This document shows, one piece after another, positions 1-6,257 of a stretch of 64,000 bases of DNA. The stretch's first letter is position 1. Every line of letters begins with the position of its first letter. The notes below the pieces were generated by a model that was not told the DNA's origin, made no database searches, and was given only the letters and a program-made list of their open reading frames with translations. Where the stretch lies: assembly GCF_900109725.1 (NCBI RefSeq), contig NZ_FOBC01000010.1:61437-125436 (forward strand). Direction: 5' to 3'. Source of the DNA: Halomonas daqiaonensis. Its GTDB lineage: Bacteria > Pseudomonadota > Gammaproteobacteria > Pseudomonadales > Halomonadaceae. The translations under genes were made by a program, and so were the position numbers.

Positions 1-232
1 GCCCCTGGCGGTGCAGTTCGGCTTCTCGCCGCTGGCCACCGTGGCCCTGGTGGGCACCGCCGCAGCGCTGGGCGACGCCGGCTCGCCGGCCTCGGACTCT
101 ACTCTGGGGCCGACCTCGGGGCTCAACGTCGATCGCCAGCACGACCACATCTGGGATAGCGTGGTGCCGACCTTCATCCACTACAACATCCCGCTGATCG
201 CCTTCGGCTGGCTGGCGGCGATGACATTATGA
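1..232 (+). CDS. Na+/H+ antiporter family protein, C-terminal fragment
   Basis: This is the last 77 codons of a gene that begins before the window. The residues [19 protein letters not shown], followed by a [15 protein letters not shown] stretch and a hydrophobic end, match the C-terminus of NhaC/YuiF-like sodium:proton antiporters as I recall them. These are multi-helix inner-membrane proteins that exchange Na+ for H+, fitting a halophile. The stop codon overlaps the end of the convergent trmJ gene by a few bases. No start can be assigned. A related amino-acid permease of the same superfamily is the main alternative. Confidence 0.65.
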   Translation, partial: PLAVQFGFSPLATVALVGTAAALGDAGSPASDSTLGPTSGLNVDRQHDHIWDSVVPTFIHYNIPLIAFGWLAAMTL

Positions 233-961
233 ATCCGGCAGGTGACTCTCCAGCGAGGCCAGCAGGCCACGCAGCAGGGAGAGTTCGCGCCGTGAGGGCT
301 GGGCGCGGGCGAACAGGGACTCGAGCTGGGCCTCGGTGCGCGCATGGGGCTGATTGATGAAGCCGCTACGCTGCATTACCCGTGAGAGATGGGCCTGGAA
401 GTGGCCGAGCTGCTCACGCGTGGGTTGGCGCTCCTGCGTCGGCAGCGCCGAGCGGTAGCCGCTTTCGGGACGGCGTCGCCATGCGGTGAAGAGCTCATGA
501 GCCAGGACCTGGACCGCCTGGGAAAGGTTGAGGATGCCGTAGTCGGGATTGGCGGGGATGCTCACCTGATGACTGCAGCAGCGGATCTCGTCATTGGTCA
601 GGCCGAAGCGTTCGCGGCCGAACACCAGGGCCACCGGATCATGGCGGGCCTGCTCGACCAGTTCCCGGGCCATCTCGTCGGGCTCGTCGAAGTGCGGCAA
701 CGGCAGGCTGCGTAGTCGGGCGCTGGCTCCTACCACCTGGACACAGTCCGATACGGCCTCCTCGTGGGACGCCACCACCCGGGCGTTTGCCACCAGGTCC
801 TCGGCTCCCGCGGCGAGACGTGAGGCCTCGGGGTCGGGAAACTGGCGGGGATTGACCAGCACAAGGTCGCTCAGGCCCATGGTCTTCATGGCCCGGGCCG
901 AGGCGCCGATATTGCCGGGGTGGTAGGTCTGGACGAGGACGATACGGATGTTCGAGAGCAT
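227..961 (-). CDS. trmJ: tRNA (cytidine/uridine-2'-O-)-methyltransferase TrmJ
   Basis: This 244-residue SPOUT-family methyltransferase 2'-O-methylates position 32 of tRNAs using S-adenosylmethionine. Family motifs are visible: the N-terminal [19 protein letters not shown], the central [15 protein letters not shown], and [16 protein letters not shown], which form the knotted cofactor site. Length agrees with E. coli TrmJ (246 aa). The ATG at 961 has no strong ribosome binding site. The gene converges on the antiporter gene. An array of 8-bp repeats begins about 53 bp upstream of the start codon, so its promoter may lie within or next to that array. Confidence 0.95.
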   Translation of the reverse strand: MLSNIRIVLVQTYHPGNIGASARAMKTMGLSDLVLVNPRQFPDPEASRLAAGAEDLVANARVVASHEEAVSDCVQVVGASARLRSLPLPHFDEPDEMARELVEQARHDPVALVFGRERFGLTNDEIRCCSHQVSIPANPDYGILNLSQAVQVLAHELFTAWRRRPESGYRSALPTQERQPTREQLGHFQAHLSRVMQRSGFINQPHARTEAQLESLFARAQPSRRELSLLRGLLASLESHLPDS

Positions 962-1014
962 GGGGCGCGGGAAGGCCTGGTGGTGATGTGGGTCAAGGTG
1001 GGTATCTTACATTG

Positions 1015-1091
1015 CCAAGCGGCCAAGCGGCCAAGCGGCCAAGCGGCCAAGCGGCCAAGCGGCCAAGCGGCCAAGCGGCCAAGCGGCCAAG
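1015..1091. repeat. 8-bp tandem repeat array (CCAAGCGG)n
   Basis: Nine perfect head-to-tail copies of CCAAGCGG plus a five-base remnant. Because the period is 8, every reading frame is open through it, which produces spurious ORFs rich in AKRPSGQ or LGRLAAW. The reverse complement of the same unit forms another array at 37308-37393. Confidence 0.97.
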
Positions 1092-1142
1092 TCATATTTA
1101 CTGGGTTGCCTTGGCGCGTGTAGCTCGGTGCTCGGCGCTGAT

Positions 1143-1173
1143 AAAAAAAACCCGCCGGCTTTTACCGGCGGGG
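1143..1173 (-). terminator. Rho-independent terminator, probably the original groEL terminator
   Basis: Perfect 8-bp stem (CCCGCCGG / CCGGCGGG) with a six-base loop. On the minus strand it is followed by eight T residues. Nothing now lies directly upstream of it on the minus strand except the inserted element. The sequence just to its right resembles the 3' flank of groEL at 14761-14796, so this most likely terminated groEL-groES before the insertion. Confidence 0.85.
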
Positions 1174-1181
1174 TCTGTCTC

Positions 1182-1222
1182 AGGCTAGGCCTGGGGCAGG
1201 GGGGCTGGCTTACATCACGCCG
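1182..1222. other. Left attachment site (attL) of the groEL-targeting element
   Basis: The segment AGGCTAGG...GGGCAGG...TTACATCACGCC resembles the groEL stop-codon region at 14761-14796 (AGGCTAGGGCAGG...TTACATCATGCC). The shared TTACATCA is the reverse complement of the groEL end (TGATGTAA) and is the best candidate for the crossover core. The integrase gene begins about 100 bp to the right, the usual arrangement at attL. Confidence 0.7.
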
Positions 1223-1271
1223 GTGGATAGTTGGGTAACCACATGAAATGCTTGCCGTTCCTGGGTTTCAG

Positions 1272-1302
1272 CCTACAATGCTTCCTACTTTCCTTCCTAC
1301 AT
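1272..1302. promoter_or_regulatory. Left integrase arm-type repeats (CTTCCTACA family)
   Basis: Three copies of a short motif lie directly before the integrase: CCTACA at 1272, CTTCCTAC at 1281 and CCTTCCTACAT at 1292. The same motif recurs at the opposite end of the element (14512-14735). Position and recurrence suggest arm-binding sites for the integrase N-terminal domain. They overlap the integrase translation start, so binding could also repress the gene. Confidence 0.65.
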
Positions 1303-1318
1303 GGTGTGCCGCCTCGCC

Positions 1319-2692
1319 ATGAATGACCGCAAATACCTCAAGCTCCGCCACAACATGTGGTACTTCCAGAAGCGCGTCCCGAAGGCTCTCAGGTCGCTGT
1401 ACCCGGACCAAGTCCTGATCGAGCAATCGTTGGGCACCGGGGACATCAAGGAAGCGCGTCAGCAGCGAGACATCCTGCTTGGCCAGCTTCGCCAGCGGGA
1501 GCAGATGCTAAAGGCGAAGCCACGCCCACGGCAACGGTTCCAGCAGTACGTTGAAGAACTCAGCCAGATAGCTGCTGGGGAGCCCTTCGTTGGTCCGGGC
1601 GTTGCCTGGCACGAGGTGCTCGATCCCGAGTCGACGAAGAAGCACGATGACCCCGAGTACATCGAGGCGTACCGCATGGTGACTCAAGGGCGGCGGGAGA
1701 GTGAGCGTTATGGAGCCACTCTGGATGAGGTTCTCGAACACTTCATCAGGACCAGCGAGCGTGAGGAGGCGCATACCGAGGAGACGCGGTCGCGTTTCAA
1801 GAAGACGGTCCAGAGCTTCTTGAGGTACTGCAACGAAGATGACCTTCCGTTGGACAAGATCGAACGCTCCAAGGTGTTCGATTTCATCGATCATTGTCGC
1901 GAGAGGCAGTCGGGAGCAACTGTCCATGGTGCCATTTCACGGCTGAAGACGCTGTGGGAGTACGCTTACTCCAGGGACTGGGTCAAAGGCCAAAACCCAT
2001 TCGACAAGCACAAGATTAATACTACGAAGGGGCGGCAGAAGAAGCAGCCGTTCACTTCAGCCGAGCTGCGCAAATTGTTGGAGGTCATGGAGAGCCAGCC
2101 TCAGTCGATGCAGTTACTCACCCAGATGGGCCTCTATACCGGCGCAAGGATCAGTGAGCTGATGGGCTTGAGGCTGGAGGACATCAAGGAGGATGACGGC
2201 GTCCTCTTGATGGGTATTGCCCAGCAGGAAGACGGCAAAACGCAAGCTGCTTCTCGCTGGATCCCGGTGCCGCTACCTTGCCACGTTGCCTTTAAAAATG
2301 TCCAAGCGAGTGCCGCCGATGCAGGGTCTGATTACTTGTTCCATGATCTGGTCAGTATCAGGCCTGATGGACGCCACGCCTATGCAGCGACCAAGCGATT
2401 TGGGGAGATAAAGAAAAAACATATCACGGGACGTCATGACAAGGGGTTCCACTCCCTCCGTGTAATGATGGCAACCGCACTACAACAAGCGAAAGTCGAT
2501 GAGTATGAAACCGCTTACCTGCTTGGACACAGCCGCAAGGGGCTGACGATGAGCTATGGCTACTACAGCAAAGGATACGACGCTCAACAGCTGTTGGCTG
2601 CTCAGAATAAAGTGGTTGAGGTGATACAGCGGTGGTTGGAGAACCAGAGCCGTATCTCACTGTCGTCGCTCAGTGATGGGGAGGAAGACTGA
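1319..2692 (+). CDS. Tyrosine recombinase / integrase of the groEL element
   Basis: A 457-residue site-specific recombinase of the phage integrase family that would integrate and excise the element at the groEL 3' end. The N-terminal part (KYLKLRHNMWYFQKRVP) resembles the arm-binding region of integrases that read 'Y-F-R-R-R-V-P'. A SAM-like core-binding region follows, then the catalytic domain. The catalytic set is visible: Arg in GLYTGARISELMGL (about 277), H-x-x-R in HSLRVMM (378/381), His in LLGHSRKG (404) and the nucleophilic Tyr nine residues later (413). ATG 1319 was chosen because the family N-terminus begins there; ATG 1301 is an in-frame alternative, and neither has a good ribosome binding site. 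Confidence 0.93.
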   Translation: MNDRKYLKLRHNMWYFQKRVPKALRSLYPDQVLIEQSLGTGDIKEARQQRDILLGQLRQREQMLKAKPRPRQRFQQYVEELSQIAAGEPFVGPGVAWHEVLDPESTKKHDDPEYIEAYRMVTQGRRESERYGATLDEVLEHFIRTSEREEAHTEETRSRFKKTVQSFLRYCNEDDLPLDKIERSKVFDFIDHCRERQSGATVHGAISRLKTLWEYAYSRDWVKGQNPFDKHKINTTKGRQKKQPFTSAELRKLLEVMESQPQSMQLLTQMGLYTGARISELMGLRLEDIKEDDGVLLMGIAQQEDGKTQAASRWIPVPLPCHVAFKNVQASAADAGSDYLFHDLVSIRPDGRHAYAATKRFGEIKKKHITGRHDKGFHSLRVMMATALQQAKVDEYETAYLLGHSRKGLTMSYGYYSKGYDAQQLLAAQNKVVEVIQRWLENQSRISLSSLSDGEED

Positions 2693-3500
2693 CCACAACA
2701 GCCGACGCTACCCCCATTCCCAGTAGGGGTGGTGGGATATTTCACCGCGCGTATAGATGTGATTTGTTCTCATTAATCCACCGTGGGAGGAGCCAGCTAT
2801 AGCCAATTACAGGCTCCTCAGTGCCTCTAGGTGCATGTCGGGAAGTCTGCAAGATCGCAGCAAGATCGACGACGTTCGATTACCACGCAGTTATGGAGAA
2901 AAGGCGCCTGATCACGGACGAACAGACCCGCTCGATGTCCACCTTGACCTTTATGTCTTCAGGCGTAACCCGATGACCGCACCTCACGAGGGTGGCAGGT
3001 GGACGACGCGAACCTGACAGAGCTGGCACAGATGACTTGGTAGGGCACTGTGCTGAGGCAGACAACACCCATCATGGGTGGTGGGAGAGGTAGGGCGTAG
3101 CCCTCTTAAAGAGACTCTAGTGCTCTTCTGGTGTCTCTATCTACCATTACCTTCAATGATGATTCCAATAAAGATTCCTTCTCTGGATGACCACCAAGAG
3201 AACTTGAGGAACCACTCATGGTTCATCTATCAGTGAACTCCTCAAGTCCATCTTGGTGATGGAGGTCCTGATAGGATGAAATCGGTGATGGTGGTAATGG
3301 AGTAATTCCACCCAAGATACCCCTTCACTTTTGTCAGCTATTCCTTGTGTCAGCTGTCAGTATCCCCCTGGCTTTCCCCAAGCCAATCATCATGTAACCC
3401 CAGTGACATTTCCAAAGGCGACAGACAGGTAGCGGCATGTGTCCGCTCGCTGGGTCTGCTGCCTGTGGGGACTGTCGTCTTTGCAAATGAGGACACACGA
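2693..3500. other. Non-coding stretch rich in inverted repeats
   Basis: About 800 bp without a convincing gene. Inverted repeats include GAGGAGCC/GGCTCCTC (2787-2819), CACCCAT/ATGGGTG (3067-3081), AGGGC/GCCCT (3091-3103) and AGAGAC/GTCTCT (3110-3138). The most striking is a two-part stem at 3192-3258: CACCAAGA with TCTTGGTG outside, CTTGAGGA with TCCTCAAG inside, enclosing a further GTTCA/TGAAC hairpin. This could be a structured RNA, the leader of the RNase H gene, or a recombination site. No known RNA family is recognised. Confidence 0.45.
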
Positions 3501-4070
3501 ATGACCACAAACATCAACACCACCATCATCACCATCTATGTCGATGGCTCCTGCAGGAACAACGGCTCTGACTTCGCCCAGGGTGGATGGGCAGCGGTAT
3601 TGGAGAACGGACAAGATCAGCTCAGGATCAGCGGATCAGAGCAGCCCACCACCAACAACCGGATGGAGCTGATGGCCCTCATCGAGGGGCTGAAAGCGAT
3701 CCGTCGCGAGAACGCCCATGTGAGGGTCTTCACGGACAGCAAGTACGTCCAGAAGGGATGCACCGAGTGGCTGGAAGGCTGGAAGCGAAACGGCTGGAAG
3801 CGCTCTGACGGGAAGCCTGTGCTGAACGTTGATCTCTGGCAGGAGCTGGACGCTCTGATCCAGAAGCACACCATCGAGTTCTGCTGGGTGAAGGGTCACA
3901 ACGGACACCCGATGAACGAGCTGGCGGACCGGATGGCGACTGCTGCGAGCCACGGGCGGGGTGTACGGGTGCGTACCTATGCGGGCAACACGGGACCGGT
4001 CAAGCAACGGCTCAGCGGTCCTGGCAATGTCTTCACTCCCCCTGTAGCGCGGGAGAAAGTCAGTGCCTGA
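3501..4070 (+). CDS. Ribonuclease HI, stand-alone, element-borne
   Basis: A 189-residue type 1 RNase H, which cleaves the RNA strand of RNA-DNA hybrids. The four acidic residues are in place: Asp in IYVDGSC, Glu in NNRMELMALIEGL, Asp in RVFTDSKYVQKG and Asp in NELADRMA. The flexible-loop His appears in VKGHNGHP. The segment WLEGWKRNGWKRSDGKPV corresponds to the basic handle region of the bacterial enzyme. ATG 3501 is chosen because GAGGA lies about nine bases upstream and the family N-terminus (ITIYVDGS) follows; the open frame extends further upstream without similarity. The 30-residue tail beyond the family end is basic and unrecognised. Its role on the element is unknown. Confidence 0.9.
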   Translation: MTTNINTTIITIYVDGSCRNNGSDFAQGGWAAVLENGQDQLRISGSEQPTTNNRMELMALIEGLKAIRRENAHVRVFTDSKYVQKGCTEWLEGWKRNGWKRSDGKPVLNVDLWQELDALIQKHTIEFCWVKGHNGHPMNELADRMATAASHGRGVRVRTYAGNTGPVKQRLSGPGNVFTPPVAREKVSA

Positions 4071-4257
4071 TCTATCATTGGAGAGGAAGCGAATCGAGCC
4101 TCAAGTCCGATCTCCGCGAGCCCAGGCACTGAAATGCGAGCGAGCACAGGCCGAGGCAGAAGGGCGGCCTTATGGAGTACTGGCGGCGTTGGAGAGGGTT
4201 GTTCTTTACCCCACGCGGGGAAATCCGACTGCAAGGCGCTCCGACCGGTCAGGGTGA
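4063..4257 (+). CDS. Possible small protein translationally coupled to RNase HI
   Basis: A 64-codon frame begins with GTG at 4063, overlapping the RNase HI stop, with GGGAGAAA upstream as a possible ribosome binding site. The product is basic and Arg/Glu-rich (LERKRIEPQVRSPRAQALK). No family is recognised and the frame may be fortuitous. From its end to the convergent recombinase (4258-4542) I see no gene and no clear terminator. Confidence 0.3.
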   Translation: MPDLSLERKRIEPQVRSPRAQALKCERAQAEAEGRPYGVLAALERVVLYPTRGNPTARRSDRSG

Positions 4258-4542
4258 ACGGGGTGACACCCACGTATGTCCCCTGTGCCAATGGTGGGCT
4301 GCGCTGTCGGTGATGACTCACTTGGCGGACTCATGGACCACGGATTTTTTGTGGCACATTTGCGAGCCGACACACACGAGCGAGCGTTGCTGTCTTTCCC
4401 CCCGGCACCCCCTCCCTTCTTTCTTTGACAGGTGGGTGCCACCCCCGGCTATCAAGGTCCGCTCAACTCTCGCTGGAAACCGTGACTCCCGCACCCCGGT
4501 TCGACTCGCTGAGATGCGGGACTGCACATGTAGCCAGGGTAA

Positions 4543-5169
4543 TCAGCCAGCGTCCTTCAGCACCCGCTGTACCGTGCTGGGGGCACACCCTGCCAGTTCG
4601 GCAGTCCTGCGAATACTGAACCCCTTGGCTCGAAGCTCCTTGACCTTGGCGTGGAGGGCCTCATCAGCCGGACGCCCCTGGTAGACGCCTCTGGCCTTGG
4701 CTTGCTCGATCCCTTGGACCTGGCGTCTCCTGCGGTCCTCGTAGTCCTTCCTGGCGACAGCGGCCAGCATGTCCAGCAGCATGGCATTCACCGCATCCAG
4801 CATCCTCGCAGTGAAGTCATCCCCGCTGGTCACCCTCATGGCAGCATGGCTGGTCGGGAGGTCCATTGAGACGATCCGCACACCTGCCTTCTGTATGGCG
4901 GTCTTCAGCGTTTCCCAGTCGTCACGGGTCAGTCGGGTGAGGCGGTCTACTTGCTCAATCAACAGGACATCCCCAGGACCAGCGTCGGACAGCAGCCGCA
5001 TCAGCTCGGAGCGGTCCGCCTTGGTGCCACTGGCGTTCTCGGTGTACCACGAGGCCACCCTGGAGCCATGCTCCTCTGCGAAGCGGCTGAGGGCCTCTCG
5101 GGCACGCTCAGCGTTCTGATCGTCAGTGGAGGCGCGTAGGTAGCCTCGGATGAAGATGTGCGGGGACAT
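4543..5169 (-). CDS. Serine recombinase (resolvase/invertase family)
   Basis: A 208-residue small serine recombinase. The N-terminal catalytic domain shows Ser in GYLRASTDDQNAERA (about residue 14) and the partner motifs LLIEQVDRLTRLTRDDWETL and VRIVSMDLPTS. The long helix RKDYEDRRRRQVQGIEQAKARGVYQGRP leads to a C-terminal helix-turn-helix (IRRTAELAGCAPSTVQRVL). Such enzymes resolve cointegrates or invert DNA between short sites next to their gene. GGAGAGG precedes the ATG. It is a second recombinase in the element. Whether it is a functional resolvase or a cargo remnant cannot be told, but all motifs are intact. Confidence 0.92.
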   Translation of the reverse strand: MSPHIFIRGYLRASTDDQNAERAREALSRFAEEHGSRVASWYTENASGTKADRSELMRLLSDAGPGDVLLIEQVDRLTRLTRDDWETLKTAIQKAGVRIVSMDLPTSHAAMRVTSGDDFTARMLDAVNAMLLDMLAAVARKDYEDRRRRQVQGIEQAKARGVYQGRPADEALHAKVKELRAKGFSIRRTAELAGCAPSTVQRVLKDAG

Positions 5170-5199
5170 GGTCGATACCTCTCCAGGGTCTCTGTACCG

Positions 5200-5325
5200 A
5201 GACGGGTGTATCGATTTATAGCGTACACGCTTGGGTTGTCAAGAGGTATTTATCGGTACGGCTGTAGCCGGTACATGACTGTGTGCGCTGGGGTATACCC
5301 TAATGGAACACCTCGGCATTACGTA
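5200..5325. promoter_or_regulatory. Repeat-rich promoter / possible res site of the serine recombinase
   Basis: Upstream of the recombinase lie several short repeats: GTGTA/TACAC arms at 5206-5228, a GGTAC-GGCTGTAGCC-GGTAC unit around 5255-5273 (a hairpin flanked by direct repeats), and CCCTAATG...CATTACGTAGGG around 5298-5326. Resolvase binding sites usually sit here, but I cannot define sub-sites with certainty. Confidence 0.4.
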
Positions 5326-5344
5326 GGGGCCATCTCTTTCTCTG

Positions 5345-5554
5345 TCAGCGATCCCATTGATTCTGGTTCCCTGGGTCCAGCATGTCTTGGCGTGTCTCCC
5401 ATCGCTCCCTTTCCCGCTCTATCTCCTCCGGGGTTAAGTCTTGGTGACCTTCCTGCCATGCACGACGCTTCGCCTCCTGCCTCATATCGACAACCATGTC
5501 GGTGACCACGATCATCACCAGCACAAACAAGATGTAGATGACGACAGTTCTCAA
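5345..5554 (-). CDS. Small membrane protein, unknown function, TTG start
   Basis: A 69-residue protein with one N-terminal transmembrane helix (VVIYILFVLVMIVVTDMVV) followed by a highly charged tail (RQEAKRRAWQEG, EEIERERERWETRQDM) likely to be helical and cytoplasmic. The TTG start is supported by a strong AGGAGGAG sequence just upstream; an overlapping frame in the same region lacks this pattern. No family is recognised. A TATAAT with an overlapping Fur-like palindrome lies about 100 bases upstream, so the gene may respond to iron. Confidence 0.65.
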   Translation of the reverse strand: MRTVVIYILFVLVMIVVTDMVVDMRQEAKRRAWQEGHQDLTPEEIERERERWETRQDMLDPGNQNQWDR

Positions 5555-5652
5555 AGCTCTCCTCCTGGGTCATGACACCTCGGATGCCATCGGGATACCC
5601 AGATCGGTCCGATCACAGATTCATATCGAGGGCGGGAGCGGGCGATGCATCT

Positions 5653-5673
5653 ATTATATGATAATGATTATCA
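5653..5673 (-). promoter_or_regulatory. Fur-like box overlapping a -10 element
   Basis: GATAAT-G-ATTATC is an exact 6-1-6 Fur-type inverted repeat (5660-5672). On the minus strand it abuts TATAAT (5653-5658), upstream of the small membrane protein gene. An AT-rich coincidence is possible in this locally AT-rich gap. Confidence 0.5.
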
Positions 5674-5732
5674 AGTGCGCTTGATATGGGGTGTCATTAT
5701 TTTTGATCCTGTGTAGCCCGCTTCAGCTTCCC

Positions 5733-6218
5733 CTATTGGCCAAGAACCATAGCCTGATGCTGCGCGATCCACTCGCGGTCTTCGTCGGTTATAACCGGAC
5801 GAATGTCGCCCACCTCATCTTCGTAGAGGACGGTCGTTACACACAGAGGATCTTCAGGGATGGTTTGCCTGACATTCACTACATCCCCACCGGAGAAATC
5901 TGGAAGCGGTGGAAGCTCTGCCTCTATGTGCTGGAATACTTCTTCGAAAAGTTGAGCATTCGGGTCATGCACGGCGTTGAGATAAGTAACCCCTCTCTGG
6001 CTCACTGCGTCAGAGAATGTGATGCTGAACCGCTCAGGAACCCTGTAACGCTTGGCCGTCACGTAGTCAGTACGGGACGCTATCTTCAGGAAGTCCAGTT
6101 TTTTTCTATCTGTCCCTGACAGGTTATATGCTTTTCCTGAGAGCCCATAAACAGTTCCCGAGTCGGCGTCATAAATTGCCCATAAGTTGAATATCAGTTC
6201 AGCTTCCATTTTGCTCAC
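5733..6218 (-). CDS. Uncharacterised protein downstream of hsdR
   Basis: A 161-residue soluble, acidic protein with no recognised domain, about 40 bases after hsdR on the same strand, so probably the last gene of the restriction operon. The start is GTG 6218 (preceded by TAAAGAG) or ATG 6209 three codons later. The middle reads like a beta-rich domain (RYRVPERFSITFSDAVSQRGVTYLNAV). The opposite strand has an open frame of similar length, rejected because operon context and ribosome binding site favour this strand. It could be an accessory to restriction or an unrelated cargo gene. Confidence 0.6.
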   Translation of the reverse strand: MSKMEAELIFNLWAIYDADSGTVYGLSGKAYNLSGTDRKKLDFLKIASRTDYVTAKRYRVPERFSITFSDAVSQRGVTYLNAVHDPNAQLFEEVFQHIEAELPPLPDFSGGDVVNVRQTIPEDPLCVTTVLYEDEVGDIRPVITDEDREWIAQHQAMVLGQ

Positions 6219-6257
6219 TCTTTAATCGATATCTGGCTCAAGCCCTGGCATCTCTTG

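Noticed and set aside
1015..1091. Possible CRISPR array
   Set aside because: The units are 8 bp with no spacers, so it is a simple tandem repeat.
2880..3068. 62-codon minus-strand frame with a C-x-x-H-like start and basic end
   Set aside because: No good start signal and no recognised family; retained only as part of the non-coding stretch.
2693..4070. Possible retron (structured RNA plus RNase H)
   Set aside because: No reverse transcriptase frame is present on either strand nearby.
5319..5573. 84-codon frame overlapping the TTG-started small membrane protein
   Set aside because: The overlapping frame has a clear transmembrane helix and a strong ribosome binding site; this one has neither.
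5691..6119. 142-codon plus-strand frame opposite the gene after hsdR
   Set aside because: Operon position and ribosome binding site favour the minus-strand gene.
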